A stretch of 64,000 nucleotides of DNA from Nocardiopsis sp. YSL2 (GCF_030555055.1 NZ_JAMOAO010000001.1:1674001-1738000); one strand, 5' to 3'. Shown: positions 43,733 through 53,314, counted from the stretch's first letter. Notes: generated by a model not told the origin, from the letters alone. Numbers and translations: made by a program.

Positions 43733-45004
43733 ATGCACCTGCCCGCCTTCGAGGCCCTGCTCACCGACGCGGGCGGGGAACTACTGGCGGACGTGGACCC
43801 GGAGGCGGCCGCCGCGGACCGGCTGGCGGCGGCGTCCCGGCTGCGCGGTGACCCGCGGTTGGCCGCCCTCGATTCCGCCCTACCCGTTTCCGATCTGGTC
43901 AACGCGGCTCTGAGCCAAGTCCTGCTGCGCAGGCGCGGCCGGGCCAAGTTCGGCGAGCGCTCCGACAGGATGTACTTCACCCCCGACGGCCTGGAGCAGT
44001 CGACGCGGCACGTCGTGGCCGCCTACCGCGCCGAGCGCACGGCCGCGGTCGCGGATGCCGTGCTCGACGGGGCCGTGGCGGGCGACCTGTGCTGCGGCGT
44101 GGGCGCGGACCTGCTGGCGCTGGCCGAGCGGGGCGTGCCCGTCGAGGGCGTGGACGCCGACCCCCTGACCGTGGCGGTCGCGCGCGCCAACGTGGCCGCT
44201 CTGGGGCTGGAGGACCTGGCACGGGTGCGCCAGGGCGACGCCGCCGGGGTCGCCCCGGGGGCCTATCCGCTGCTCTTTTGCGACCCGGCCCGGCGCGGAG
44301 GGCGCGGGCGGGTGTTCGACCCGGCGGCCTACTCCCCTCCGTGGGACGTGGCGGTACGCCTGGCCGAGGGATCCGGCGCGGCCTGCCTGAAGGCGGCGCC
44401 GGGCCTGCCGCACGAGGCGATCCCCGGGGGCGCGTCCGCCGAGTGGATCTCCGTGGACGGCGAGTTGAAGGAGACGGCGCTGTGGTTCGGCGCGGCGGCC
44501 GGGGGGCCGCGCCGCCGGGCGACGGTCCTGCGCGAGAGCAAGGGCCCGGCGGGCCCGGCCCGGGGCGGACGCGGGGAGCTGGCCGAGGTTCCCGGCCTGG
44601 GGGCCGCGCCCGTGGCACCGGCCCGGCGGTACCTGTACGACCCGGATCCGGCCGTCGTGCGCTCCCACCTGGTCGCGGAGGCGGCGGCCCGGGTCGACGG
44701 CGCCCTGCTGGACGAACGGATCGCCTACTTCACGGCCGACCGGGCGGTGCGCTCACCGCTGTGGCGCGTACTGGAGGTGACCGAGGTGATGCCGTTCTCA
44801 CTCAAGCGCCTGCGGTCGGCCCTGCGCTCCCGGGGCGTCGGGACGGTCACGGTCATGAAGCGCGGTTCGGCCGTCGACACCGAGAAGCTGCGCCGGGACC
44901 TGCGGGCGTCGGGCCCGGAGTCCGCCACGGTCGTTCTGACGCGCGTCGGCGAGCGGCCCGTGTCCCTGCTGTGCCGCGAGGTGGCCGACGCCGAAGCGCT
45001 CTGA
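43733..45004 (+). CDS. Class I SAM-dependent methyltransferase with THUMP-like C-terminus
   Basis: A 423-residue protein. An N-terminal helical region precedes the SAM motif GDLCCGVGADLLALAE (about 117-132), the acidic VEGVDADP, and a catalytic-type FCDPARRGGRGRVF. The C-terminal 100 residues (FSLKRLRSALRSRGVGTVTVMKRG) resemble the THUMP-like domain found in actinobacterial methyltransferases next to groES, suggesting an RNA substrate. ATG with GGAGG 5 bases upstream. Divergent from groES, sharing the CIRCE-bearing intergenic DNA. The exact target nucleoside is not known. Confidence 0.83.
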   Translation: MHLPAFEALLTDAGGELLADVDPEAAAADRLAAASRLRGDPRLAALDSALPVSDLVNAALSQVLLRRRGRAKFGERSDRMYFTPDGLEQSTRHVVAAYRAERTAAVADAVLDGAVAGDLCCGVGADLLALAERGVPVEGVDADPLTVAVARANVAALGLEDLARVRQGDAAGVAPGAYPLLFCDPARRGGRGRVFDPAAYSPPWDVAVRLAEGSGAACLKAAPGLPHEAIPGGASAEWISVDGELKETALWFGAAAGGPRRRATVLRESKGPAGPARGGRGELAEVPGLGAAPVAPARRYLYDPDPAVVRSHLVAEAAARVDGALLDERIAYFTADRAVRSPLWRVLEVTEVMPFSLKRLRSALRSRGVGTVTVMKRGSAVDTEKLRRDLRASGPESATVVLTRVGERPVSLLCREVADAEAL

Positions 45005-45460
45005 GCCCGCGGCGGGCGGGACCGCCCGGCGGGCTCCGCGCGGGCGGGGCCCGGCGGACTCCTGGGGCCGGCCGGCCCCGCCTCCGCGGTCCGGGCGGCC
45101 CCACCTGCGCGGAGCCCGCGACGCGGTCACCCGACGCAATGACATCGTTACCTCGCCCGCCATATTCTTTCGCCCACCCCTGGGGCCGGGTACGGACGTG
45201 TCGTTAAACTGGCGGCGCCGCATGCTTTCCCCCTCGCATGGATCCATCCGGAAGGCCGTGGTCGACCGAGCCGTCTCGCGGTTCACCGACCACGGGAACT
45301 CGCCCCCCGTGTATACACAGCGTCACACTTCAGTCACAGTGAGGCATTAACGGGGCGCGAGCGCCTCCCACCCGGGGACCATCGAGAACCCGACCGCCCG
45401 GAACCACCGTCCACTCCCCCGGGCCGGTTCGGGAGCGCCAGAAGATCAAGGAGCACCTCG
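45005..45460. other. Long upstream region of the coiled-coil gene
   Basis: 456 bases without a supported gene. It begins with GC-rich stem-forming sequence after the methyltransferase stop. Near 45309-45318 is the palindrome GTGTATACAC, and at 45322-45338 GTCACA occurs twice with 11-base spacing. These could be operator half-sites. A promoter for the coiled-coil gene must lie here, but I cannot place it securely. Confidence 0.45.
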
Positions 45461-47578
45461 GTGGAACAGACCAATCACAACTTCCTCACCGGAGGAGGTC
45501 AGGCCGGGATCTCCGACCGGATGCGTGACCTGCTCTCCCAGGCCGCCCACGAGCACGACTCCGAACAGAAGTCGCAGGGCGCCGTCAGCGAGGAGATGCG
45601 CCAACGACTGGAGGGCATGGAGTGGCTGCTGCGCGAGTTGCGCGAGCGTGAGCTCACCGCCCTCGGCGAGTCGATCACCAAGGTCGACGGCCGGATCGAT
45701 GATCTGCTCTCCCGCCCCCCGGAATGGGCGGAGACCCTCGCGGAGCACATCGAGATCGTCGGTCAGCAGGTCAAGCCGCTCTCGGACATGCCGTCCCTGC
45801 GGGCCGACACCCACCGCATCGCCGGCCACCTGGACACCGCCCTGACCCGGCTCCAGCGCATGGCCGAGACGGGCAACCGGACGTCCGAGCAGATCGCGGA
45901 GGTCGGTGAGCGCCTGACCGGCCTCAGTGAGAAGGTCGACGCCCGTCTGGACGCGCTGGACGGGGCCCTGGCGGCCCTGGCCGAGCGGACCGAAGGGCTG
46001 GAGGCCTCCCTCGCCTCGCTGGCCGAGTCCGCGGGAGAGCGGCACGAGGCCCTCACCACCACGGTCACCGAGACCCTGGCCGCCGGCCGGGCCGAGCTCG
46101 GCGAGGCGGTCCGGGAGAGCCGTGAGGCCGTCACCGCCGCCGTCGGCGAGGCCCGGGAGGCGCTCACCGCCGCCGACGAGCAGCTCGGCGAGACCGTCAC
46201 CGCCAAGGTGGCCGAGGCCGCCGACGAACTGCGGACCCACACCGAGGAGCGGGTGGCCGAGCTGCGCACGTTCGTGTCCGAGCGCACCGCGGAGCAGCAC
46301 GAGAGCCTGCTCGCCAAGGTGCAGGAGAACACCGGTGAGCTGGGCGAGCGGACCAGCGCCCTGGCCGAGGAGCTCAGCGCCCTGTCCACCGCCTCGGGGG
46401 AGCGCCACGACGCCCTGGCCGAGGAGCTCAGCGCCCTGTCCACCGCCTCGGGGGAGCGCCACGACGCCCTGGCCGCGAAGCTCACCGAGAGCGTCGGCTA
46501 CCTGAGCACGCAGGGCGAGGAGAACCACGCCGAGGCCACGGCCGCCGTCGCCGACGTCACGGGCTCGCTGGCCAAGCTGCGCGAGAACCACGAGTCCTCG
46601 CTCACCGAACTCCGCTCCCACCTGCGCCAGCGCCTGTCCGAGCTGAGCGAGCAGATGGAGTTGAGCCGCACCGAGGCCCGCGAGCAGGACGAGGCCGCCG
46701 CCGAGCGGCTGCGCGAGGCCGTCGTCGAGCGCACGGACGCCCTGAGCGCCCGGATCGCCGAGGACGCGGAGAAGGTCTCGGGAGACCTCGGGGAGCTGCG
46801 CGGCTTCGTCGAGGAGAACGAGACCCGCCACGCAGCGGAGGCGGCCGAGCGCCACCAGGAGCTCACCGAGACGCTGGGCGAGCAGGTCCGCTCCCACCAG
46901 AGCGCGCTGGACGAGCGGCTGGAGCGCCAGCGCGAGTCCCTCACGGCCAAGGTCGACAACCACCTGTCGCAGATCACCGGCAAGGTCGACCACGAGCTGG
47001 GCCGCCTCACCGACCGCTTCGACACCTTCGAGGGCCACTTCGAGGGCAGTTTCGAGGGGATCGAGGGCAAGATCGACGGTGTCGACGGCCGGATCGACGG
47101 GCTCAACGGCCGCTTGGACGGCCTCGACGGCCGGGTCAACGGGGTCGAGGGCCAGTTCGAGGGGGTCAGCGGGCACTTCGAGGGCGTGGACGGCCGGATG
47201 GAGGCCATCGACGACCGGCTGGAGGCGCTCAACCAGCGACTCAACCAGCTGCCGCAGACGATGGAGATCACCGAGCTGCACCGCCGCCTGACCGAGCTGG
47301 TCGACCGCCCGCAGCTGGACCACTCCGGCAAGCTCGACGAGATCGACCAGCACGTGACCTCGGCCATCGAGCCCGTGCTGCGCGAGCTCAAGCAGCGGCC
47401 GGACCGTCAGGAGTTCGAGGAGACCGTCACCGAGGCGGTCGAGAACTCGCACGACGACGTCACCAAGCGGTTCACGTCGCTGGAGGAGACGGTGCTCGCG
47501 CTCGCCGAGGCGCTGCTGCGCCCCGGTCGCGACGGCAAGAAGAAGAAGCGCCGCGACGACGACGAGGACGACGAGTAG
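45461..47578 (+). CDS. Long coiled-coil protein with acidic/basic C-terminal tail
   Basis: A 705-residue protein that is almost entirely predicted coiled coil: Glu/Ala/Arg/Leu heptads from about residue 50, with no signal peptide or membrane segment. Around 300-335 an 18-residue unit (ALAEELSALSTASGERHD) is perfectly duplicated. Around 525-590 runs of 7-residue units (GRIDGLN, GRLDGLD, GRVNGVE, HFEGVD) form a regular beta/coiled spacer like those in trimeric fibres. The C-terminus is KKKKRRDDDEDDE. GTG start with AAGGAG about 8 bases upstream. Polar-growth scaffolds (Scy, FilP, DivIVA) are also coiled-coil proteins of actinomycetes, but I see no DivIVA signature and do not assign a role. Strand-convergent with the VOC gene. 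Confidence 0.75.
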   Translation: MEQTNHNFLTGGGQAGISDRMRDLLSQAAHEHDSEQKSQGAVSEEMRQRLEGMEWLLRELRERELTALGESITKVDGRIDDLLSRPPEWAETLAEHIEIVGQQVKPLSDMPSLRADTHRIAGHLDTALTRLQRMAETGNRTSEQIAEVGERLTGLSEKVDARLDALDGALAALAERTEGLEASLASLAESAGERHEALTTTVTETLAAGRAELGEAVRESREAVTAAVGEAREALTAADEQLGETVTAKVAEAADELRTHTEERVAELRTFVSERTAEQHESLLAKVQENTGELGERTSALAEELSALSTASGERHDALAEELSALSTASGERHDALAAKLTESVGYLSTQGEENHAEATAAVADVTGSLAKLRENHESSLTELRSHLRQRLSELSEQMELSRTEAREQDEAAAERLREAVVERTDALSARIAEDAEKVSGDLGELRGFVEENETRHAAEAAERHQELTETLGEQVRSHQSALDERLERQRESLTAKVDNHLSQITGKVDHELGRLTDRFDTFEGHFEGSFEGIEGKIDGVDGRIDGLNGRLDGLDGRVNGVEGQFEGVSGHFEGVDGRMEAIDDRLEALNQRLNQLPQTMEITELHRRLTELVDRPQLDHSGKLDEIDQHVTSAIEPVLRELKQRPDRQEFEETVTEAVENSHDDVTKRFTSLEETVLALAEALLRPGRDGKKKKRRDDDEDDE
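46358..46465 (+). repeat. 54-bp perfect tandem repeat in the coiled-coil gene
   Basis: 46358-46411 and 46412-46465 are identical in DNA and in frame (18 residues each); a third copy begins and diverges after about 10 bases. Identity at silent positions implies recent duplication and possible length polymorphism. Confidence 0.9.
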
Positions 47579-47650
47579 GCCCGCCCGTCACCCACGCCTC
47601 CCCAACCGACGCCTCCGGCGCAGGAACACCGGTAGCCGCATCGGATCGAC

Positions 47651-47691
47651 ACGGCGGGGCCGGTGCGCACGTCGCGCACCGGCCCCGCCGT
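47651..47691. terminator. 18-bp bidirectional terminator hairpin
   Basis: The perfect stem ACGGCGGGGCCGGTGCGC with its complement and 5-base loop lies between convergent coiled-coil and VOC genes. Confidence 0.8.
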
Positions 47692-47701
47692 GCCCGGTCG
47701 G

Positions 47702-48112
47702 TCAGTGCCCGGCGAGCGTGTCCAGGTAGTGCTGGTTGTACATCACGCCCAGGACGTTGCCGAAGGGGTCGGTCACCGCAGCGGTCACGAACCCCTCGCC
47801 CCGGACGGTGGGGGGCTCGTACTCCTTCGCGCCCAGGGCCAGCAGCCGCTCGACGGCCGCCTCCACGTCGTCGACGTGCCAGTACACGACCACTCCGCCC
47901 GGGCCGGAGTGCCCGGCCGGGGGCGCGAATCGGCGGTCGATGATGCCCAGCTCGTGCTGGTGGTCGCCGACGCGGAACTCGGTGTAGGCGGCGGCCCCGC
48001 CCGGCCCCGGGCGCTCGAAGTACGGCTCGGCCCCCAGGACCTCGGTGTACCAGCGCGCGGCTTCGGCGACATCGTCCGCCCACAGGCTGATGGTGGTGAG
48101 TCCTCGCAGCAT
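47702..48112 (-). CDS. VOC-family (glyoxalase/bleomycin-resistance fold) protein
   Basis: A 136-residue protein with two beta-alpha-beta-beta-beta modules: TTISLWADDVAEAARWYTEVLG and WHVDDVEAAVERLLALG, ending DPFGNVLGVMYNQHYL. Putative metal ligands include His in QHELGIID and the Glu/Asn of the second module, but the set is not clear enough to name a reaction. Members isomerise or dioxygenate small molecules or bind antibiotics. ATG start. It shares no operon and is divergent from the HAD gene. Confidence 0.85.
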   Translation of the reverse strand: MLRGLTTISLWADDVAEAARWYTEVLGAEPYFERPGPGGAAAYTEFRVGDHQHELGIIDRRFAPPAGHSGPGGVVVYWHVDDVEAAVERLLALGAKEYEPPTVRGEGFVTAAVTDPFGNVLGVMYNQHYLDTLAGH

Positions 48113-48271
48113 GGTGTCTCCCTCTCGTACCCCGCGTGACCCGCGGTGTGGGCCACGCTAGGGACCATGGCGGCCAGGTAGTGTCCTCCACTCGGAGCCC
48201 GTGTCATCGGGACCGGGCAGCGCCCCGGGTCCCGCCGACACCACCGCCGACCGCCCGGGAGGGCAGAGCGC

Positions 48272-48916
48272 ATGACCCGCCTCCACGTCTTCGACATGGA
48301 CGGAACCCTGCTGAGGGGGACGACCGCGAGCCTGGAGATCGCGCGTGTGATGCGCTGCGAGGAACGGCTCGTGGAGCTGGAGGGCCGCTTCCGGCGGCAG
48401 GAGATCGACACCCGCGGCTTCGCGCGCGGCATCCACTGGCTCTGGAGCGCGCTCACGGAAGAGCACGTGGCCACGGCCTTCGAGCGGAGCCCCTTCCTGA
48501 CCGGTATCCGCGAGGTGTGCGACGACATACGGTCGCGCGGGGAGCACTCGATGGTCGTGAGCATGTCCCCGGACTTCTACGCCCGCCTGCTGCTCCGGTT
48601 CGGCTTCGACGAGGTGGTCGCGTCGCGCTTCCCCGCGCTCCCGTTCGCCTCCCCCGTCGTGGCCGACGACATCCTCACGCCCGAGGACAAGGTGGACATC
48701 GTCGAGCGCGCCCGGCTCGGCCGGGGCCTGGCCCCCGACGCGTGCGTGGCCTATGGGGACTCCATGTCGGACGCCCCTCTCTTCCGGCACCTGGACGCCA
48801 CCGTGGCGGTGAACGGCGACGAGCGGATCACCGGGCTCGCCGCCGTCCACTACACCGGCGCGAGCCTGGTGGACGCCTACGCCCTGGCCCGGGCGTCCCT
48901 GGGCGGAACCCCGTAG
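48272..48916 (+). CDS. HAD-superfamily phosphatase (SerB-like, subfamily IB)
   Basis: A 214-residue cytoplasmic phosphatase. Motif I is FDMDGTLLRG (nucleophile Asp8, Asp10), motif II is the Ser in VVSMSPDF, and motifs III/IV are EDKVDIV and YGDSMSDAPLF. The helical C1 cap between motifs I and II matches subfamily IB, which includes phosphoserine phosphatase. The small-molecule substrate is unknown. ATG with GGGAGGG about 8 bases upstream. Hairpin-forming GC repeats follow the stop. Confidence 0.87.
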   Translation: MTRLHVFDMDGTLLRGTTASLEIARVMRCEERLVELEGRFRRQEIDTRGFARGIHWLWSALTEEHVATAFERSPFLTGIREVCDDIRSRGEHSMVVSMSPDFYARLLLRFGFDEVVASRFPALPFASPVVADDILTPEDKVDIVERARLGRGLAPDACVAYGDSMSDAPLFRHLDATVAVNGDERITGLAAVHYTGASLVDAYALARASLGGTP

Positions 48917-49011
48917 GCGCCCGGCGGGCGCCCCGGCCGGGTGCGGGCCGGGTGCGGCACGGCCGTCCTCTCCGGTGCGGGAGGGGTCGGCCGCGCCCGG
49001 CCCGGTCCCCA

Positions 49012-49980
49012 TCAGGTGGTGAAGACGACCTTGCCGAACAGGTCTCCGTCGACCATCGCCTGGAAGCCCTCACGGGCCCGGTCGAGCGGCAGGACCCGGT
49101 CGATGTCGGGACGCAGCCCGGTGCGCGCGCACATCTCGATGAGCGTGGCCAGCTCCGACCGGGTTCCCATCGTGGAGCCCAGGACGCGCAGCTGCAGGAA
49201 GAACACCCGCGCCAGTTCGGCCGACGGCGCGTCGCCGCTGGTGGCACCGCAGGTGATCACCGCTCCGCCCGGCTTGAGCACCCGCAGGGAGTGCGCCCAC
49301 GTGGCCTGGCCGACCGAGTCGAAGACGGCGTCCACCTTCTCCGGCAGCCGCTCGCCCGTCGGCACCGCCGCGTGGGCGCCCAGCTTCAGGGCGCGCTCGC
49401 GCTTGGCCTCGCTGCGGCTGGTCGCGTAGACGCGGTGCCCCGCCTGCGCGGCCATGCGGATCAGCGCAGCCGCCACGCCGCCGCCCGCGCCCTGCACGAG
49501 GATCGTGGAGCCCGGCAGCAGGTCGGCCTTGCCGAAGAGCATGCTGTAGGCGGTCAGCCACGCCGTGGGCAGGCAGGCCGCCTCCTCGAAGGAGAGCTCG
49601 GGCGGCTTGGGGAGCAGATTGCGCCGGGGCACCAGGAGCTTCTCCGCGAAGGTGCCCTCGTGGACCTCCGACAGCAGCGACCGGCCCGGGTCCTTGGTCT
49701 CGTCACCGCCTGCGGCGGCCGGGTCGCCCACGACCCCGTGCACGATGACCTCGTTGCCGTCCTCGTCGACGCCGGCGGCGTCACTGCCGAGGATGCGGGG
49801 CAGGGTCGGCTCCCGCAGGCCGATGCCCCGCAGGCTCCAGACGTCGTGGTGGTTGAGCGAGGCGGCGCGGACGTCGACCACCGCCCACCCCTCACGGGGC
49901 TCGGGGTCCGGGCGCTCCCCCGCCTCCAGACCGGAGACGGGGTCGTCGAAGCTGATGCGTGCTGCAGTGATAGCGAACAT
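49012..49980 (-). CDS. Zinc-type alcohol dehydrogenase/quinone oxidoreductase
   Basis: A 322-residue medium-chain dehydrogenase: GroES-like N-terminal domain (SLNHHDVWSLRGIG, LGSDAAGV), a Rossmann domain with ILVQGAGGGVAAALIRMAAQAG, and the C-terminal LRVLGSTMGTRSELA typical of this subgroup. The catalytic zinc cysteine is replaced in the NHHD region, so it may be zinc-free like quinone oxidoreductases. NADPH preference is suggested by the Ser/Arg after the second strand (ATSRSEAK). ATG start without an evident Shine-Dalgarno; GGTTCG and CGAACC flank the region just upstream (49981-50010). Confidence 0.88.
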   Translation of the reverse strand: MFAITAARISFDDPVSGLEAGERPDPEPREGWAVVDVRAASLNHHDVWSLRGIGLREPTLPRILGSDAAGVDEDGNEVIVHGVVGDPAAAGGDETKDPGRSLLSEVHEGTFAEKLLVPRRNLLPKPPELSFEEAACLPTAWLTAYSMLFGKADLLPGSTILVQGAGGGVAAALIRMAAQAGHRVYATSRSEAKRERALKLGAHAAVPTGERLPEKVDAVFDSVGQATWAHSLRVLKPGGAVITCGATSGDAPSAELARVFFLQLRVLGSTMGTRSELATLIEMCARTGLRPDIDRVLPLDRAREGFQAMVDGDLFGKVVFTT

Positions 49981-50037
49981 GGTTCGAAGCCAACCACGTG
50001 TACCGAACCGAATTCCAGTCGGGGTCCGCTCGGCGGG

Positions 50038-50397
50038 CTACGACGGCGTGAACTGGAAGGTCGCGCCCTCCTCCTCACTGTGGGACACGTACTCGACGGT
50101 GTAGTGGAAGAGTTCGGCGGTCTCCCCGGGCCGGAGCGTGGCGGTCTGCTCCTCCTCCCGGTTGTTCTCCTCCTGTTCCACGATCACCTCGGCGCTCTGG
50201 TCCTCACCCATGTACACCTCGAACTCGTACTCGATGCTCGTGGACTCCCGCAGGTCGCCGGACCACTGCGCGTCGACAACGACGACGGTGCAGTCGCCGT
50301 TGCGGCAGCTCTTGTGGTTGACGCCCTCACAGGCGGTCACGGAGGCGAGGACGAGGAGGGCGCCCACGCTGGGCAGGGCGAGCTGGTGAACCTTCAT
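50038..50397 (-). CDS. Small secreted lipoprotein
   Basis: A 119-residue predicted lipoprotein: signal VGALLVLASVTAC with Cys23 as lipid site. The mature domain is small and acidic with a second and third Cys (SCRNGDC) probably bridged. The rest is an Ig-like or beta-sandwich pattern ending ELFHYTVEYVSHSEEEGATFQFTPS. I do not recognise a named family. ATG start. It lies downstream of tsaD on the same strand but beyond a strong terminator, so it is likely its own unit. Confidence 0.75.
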   Translation of the reverse strand: MKVHQLALPSVGALLVLASVTACEGVNHKSCRNGDCTVVVVDAQWSGDLRESTSIEYEFEVYMGEDQSAEVIVEQEENNREEEQTATLRPGETAELFHYTVEYVSHSEEEGATFQFTPS

Positions 50398-50502
50398 GCT
50401 GAGTCCGTTCTTCGGGGGACGGCGACGGGGGCGCCGGCGGATCGAGCACCGTCACGTTAGCAACGCGCCGGACGCGGCCCGAACCGGTCCGCGCCCACGC
50501 GT

Positions 50503-50534
50503 GAGGGGCGGGCCGCCGAAGCGCCCCGCCCCTC
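50503..50534 (-). terminator. Terminator of the alr-tsaEB-rimI-tsaD cluster
   Basis: GAGGGGCGGG pairs with CCCGCCCCTC around a 12-base loop, beginning 14 bases past the tsaD stop. Confidence 0.7.
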
Positions 50535-50547
50535 GTCCACCGCGGTC

Positions 50548-51582
50548 TCAGACCGCCAGCGGGCGCTCCACCGGGAGCGAGGTGTCCGTGGCCAGGTCCA
50601 GGGCCGACGGCGGCAGCCCGGCCGCCACGACCTCCGCGCCCAGCGCGGCGATCATGGCCCCGTTGTCGGTGCACAGGCGCGGCCGGGGCACCCGGAGTTC
50701 GATCCCCGCCTCCTGGCAGCGCTGCCGGGCCAGTTCGCGCAGCGCCGAGTTGGCCGCCACTCCGCCGCTGATGACCAGCGTGCTGACGCCGTGCTCGACG
50801 CAGGCGTCCACGGCCTTGCGGGTGAGCACGTCGACCACCGACTCCTGGAAGGCCGCCGCGATGTCGGCCACCACGAGCGGTTCGCCGCTGCGGTCGGCGT
50901 CCTCCACGTGCCGCGCCACCGCCGTCTTGAGGCCGGAGAAGGAGAAGTCGTAGGTGCCGTCGCCCCACTTGCCGCGCGGGAACCGGATGGCCTTCGGGTT
51001 CCCCCGCTGGGCCGCCTTGTCGATGGGCGGACCGCCGGGGTAGGGCAGTTCCAGCAGCCGGGCCACCTTGTCGTAGGCCTCACCGGCGGCGTCGTCCACG
51101 GTGTCGCCCAGTGACACCACGTCCGTGGCCAGGTCGTTGACCAGCAGCAGGGACGTGTGCCCGCCGGAGACCAGCAGAGCGATGGCGGGCTTGGGCAGCG
51201 GCCCGTGCTCCAGCTGGTCCACGGCCACGTGCCCGACCAGGTGGTTCACCCCGTAGAGGGGCTTGCCCAGGGCCATCGCGTAGGCCTTGGCGGCCGACAC
51301 TCCCACGAGCAGGGCACCCGCCAGCCCCGGCCCGGCGGTGACCGCGATGGCGTCGACGTCGGCGAGCTTCACCCCGGCGGCGTCGAGCGCCCGCCGGACC
51401 GTGGGCGTCATGGCCTCCAGGTGCGCGCGGCTGGCGACCTCGGGAACCACGCCGCCGAAGCGGGCGTGCTGGTCGACGCTGGAGGCCACCTCGTCCCCGA
51501 GCAGCTCACAGCCGCGGACCAGACCGACACCGGTCTCGTCGCAGGACGTCTCGATCCCGAGGATCAACGGTTGGCCGCTCAT
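50548..51582 (-). CDS. tsaD: tRNA threonylcarbamoyladenosine biosynthesis protein TsaD
   Basis: Transfers the threonylcarbamoyl group to A37 of ANN-decoding tRNAs. ASKHA-fold protein of 344 residues: [12 protein letters not shown], the metal-binding VNHLVGH (His114, His118), [19 protein letters not shown] and [11 protein letters not shown]. Full length. Its ATG overlaps the rimI stop as ATGA. Works with TsaB and TsaE encoded just upstream; TsaC is not in the window. Confidence 0.97.
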   Translation of the reverse strand: MSGQPLILGIETSCDETGVGLVRGCELLGDEVASSVDQHARFGGVVPEVASRAHLEAMTPTVRRALDAAGVKLADVDAIAVTAGPGLAGALLVGVSAAKAYAMALGKPLYGVNHLVGHVAVDQLEHGPLPKPAIALLVSGGHTSLLLVNDLATDVVSLGDTVDDAAGEAYDKVARLLELPYPGGPPIDKAAQRGNPKAIRFPRGKWGDGTYDFSFSGLKTAVARHVEDADRSGEPLVVADIAAAFQESVVDVLTRKAVDACVEHGVSTLVISGGVAANSALRELARQRCQEAGIELRVPRPRLCTDNGAMIAALGAEVVAAGLPPSALDLATDTSLPVERPLAV

Positions 51583-52103
51583 GCTCGCTCCTCCGACTCG
51601 CCGGACTCCGGTCCGGCCGTGGCCACGCGCCGCATGACGATCGCGTCGGCCCCCTTGTAGTATCCGCGCCGCACACCGATCTGCCGGAACCCGAACCGGG
51701 CGTAGAGGTCCTGGGCGCGCGGGTTGTCGTCCCGCACTTCGAGGAACATGTGGGTGACGCCGTTCCGGTCGGCCCGGTCCAGGAGCTCGGCCAGCAGGGC
51801 CCGGCCGACGCCCCGCCCCCACACGGGTCGGGCGACGGCCATGGTCTGCACGTCGCCTTCGGGCGGCACCGAGCGCAGTCCGGCATAGCCGACGAGGGCG
51901 TCCCCGGTCTCGGCCACCACGTAGCTGCGGCCCTGCGCGCCGAGCTCCTCGCGGAGCATGTTCTCGCTCCAGGCGTCCTCCGGGAAGAGGGCGCGTTCCA
52001 GCTCCATGACGGCGGGCACGTCGTCGCCGGTCATGGTGCGCAGTCGTACGGGCTCGCCGGGCTCGGCGTAGGAGCCCGAGGCCGAGACGGTCACTTCACC
52101 CAC
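51579..52103 (-). CDS. rimI: Ribosomal-protein-S18-alanine N-acetyltransferase
   Basis: GNAT acetyltransferase of about 174 residues. Motif A is [17 protein letters not shown], followed by [20 protein letters not shown] and [18 protein letters not shown], the typical RimI C-terminus. It acetylates the N-terminus of ribosomal protein S18 and possibly other proteins. The start may be GTG 52103 or GTG 52094, the latter overlapping the tsaB stop as GTGA. Embedded between tsaB and tsaD with overlapping frames, so co-translated. Confidence 0.93.
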   Translation of the reverse strand: MGEVTVSASGSYAEPGEPVRLRTMTGDDVPAVMELERALFPEDAWSENMLREELGAQGRSYVVAETGDALVGYAGLRSVPPEGDVQTMAVARPVWGRGVGRALLAELLDRADRNGVTHMFLEVRDDNPRAQDLYARFGFRQIGVRRGYYKGADAIVMRRVATAGPESGESEERA

Positions 52104-52768
52104 TGGCGCACCTTCTTCGGGCTGCCGGGCTCGACGGCGTCGGGGCGACGCAGGTAGAGCGGTTCGGGCGCGGGCAGTGCCGTGCCCTGGCGCAGGCGCA
52201 GCAGGGCCAGCTCGGCCATGGCGCCGGCGTCGGGGTACAGCGGGTCGGGGTCGGCGGCGGCGGGCCCGAAGGCCTCCGCGTACATCCCGGCCCCGTGGCC
52301 GACCAGGGGCAGGCCCCCGGTGTCGATCTCGGCGGGCCGGTCCACGGCCACCTCGCCCACGCGGTGGAGGCGGTCGTCGTAACGCGCCCAGAACACCTCC
52401 TTGCGTCGGGCGTCGGTCATCGCGACGAACGGCGCGGTCCGGCCGGTGGCGAAGGCCAGGGCGTCGAGCGTGGTGACGCCGTGGCAGGGCACGCCGAGAG
52501 CGTCGGCCAGGGCGTGGCCGGTGGCCAGACCGACCCGCAGGCCCGTGTAGGGGCCGGGTCCGATGCCGACGGCGACGTGGTCGAGGTCGGCCAGGGTGAT
52601 CCCGGCCTCTTCGGCCAACCGGTGGATGGTGGGGCTGAGGAGTTCGCCGTGGCGGCGCGCGTCCACGGAGGCGGCGCTCGCGCGCAGGCGGAAGGCCCCG
52701 TCGGGACCGCTCTCACCGATCGCGGCGGTCACCGCCGGGGTGGCGGTATCGAAGGCCAGCAACAGCAC
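52091..52768 (-). CDS. tsaB: t6A biosynthesis protein TsaB
   Basis: ASKHA-fold partner that bridges TsaD and TsaE, 225 residues. It shows [45 protein letters not shown] (broken motif typical of TsaB), and [16 protein letters not shown] start 9 bases after the tsaE stop. Its product is catalytically inactive by itself. Confidence 0.95.
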   Translation of the reverse strand: MLLLAFDTATPAVTAAIGESGPDGAFRLRASAASVDARRHGELLSPTIHRLAEEAGITLADLDHVAVGIGPGPYTGLRVGLATGHALADALGVPCHGVTTLDALAFATGRTAPFVAMTDARRKEVFWARYDDRLHRVGEVAVDRPAEIDTGGLPLVGHGAGMYAEAFGPAAADPDPLYPDAGAMAELALLRLRQGTALPAPEPLYLRRPDAVEPGSPKKVRQWVK

Positions 52769-52777
52769 GGGGACCGC

Positions 52778-53314
52778 CTATCCGAGCCCGGGCTGGGCGC
52801 CGGGCAGGTCGATGTCGTTCCAGCGCGCGCCGACGGCGCGCAGGTGGACGGTTCGGGTGTCGTCGTGGTGGCGCTCGATGCTGATCTCCAGGCGGTCGTC
52901 CGCGAGGCCCTCGGCGACGCCCTCGCCCCACTCGACCACGGTGACCGAGTCGGGCTGGGTCATGTCCAGGTCGATGTCGTCGATCTCCGCGGGACCGCCC
53001 AACCGGTAGGCGTCCACGTGGACGAGGTCGGGGCCGCCCACCAGGGAGGGGTGGATGCGGGAGATGACGAACGTCGGGGAGGTGACGGATCCGCGGACGC
53101 GCAGGCCCTGACCCAGGCCCTGGGTCAGCGTGGTCTTGCCCGCGCCGAGGGGCCCGGACAGGATGAACACGTCGCCAGCCCTGGCCAGGGCGGCGAGGTC
53201 GCGTCCGAGCGCGCGCATGGCGTCGTCGGTGGCGGCGGTCACCGCGCGGACGGCGGGCGCGGCGCTGTGGGGCACGGTGGACACACCTGGGGTGGTCGCG
53301 GTTGCGTCTGTCAT
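52778..53314 (-). CDS. tsaE: t6A biosynthesis ATPase TsaE
   Basis: P-loop ATPase of 178 residues that regenerates the TsaBD complex. Walker A SGPLGAGKTTL (53-63), VTSPTFVISR, HVDAYRLGGPAEIDDIDL and VVEWGEGV are diagnostic. The N-terminus is extended by about 25 residues of low complexity. ATG at 53314. It follows alr on the same strand with a 191-base gap holding the alr terminator. Confidence 0.95.
   Translation of the reverse strand: MTDATATTPGVSTVPHSAAPAVRAVTAATDDAMRALGRDLAALARAGDVFILSGPLGAGKTTLTQGLGQGLRVRGSVTSPTFVISRIHPSLVGGPDLVHVDAYRLGGPAEIDDIDLDMTQPDSVTVVEWGEGVAEGLADDRLEISIERHHDDTRTVHLRAVGARWNDIDLPGAQPGLG

Noticed and set aside
48917..49011. GC-rich gap between HAD and dehydrogenase genes as a small RNA
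   Set aside because: It folds into overlapping GGCGCCC hairpins explained by a bidirectional terminator between convergent genes.
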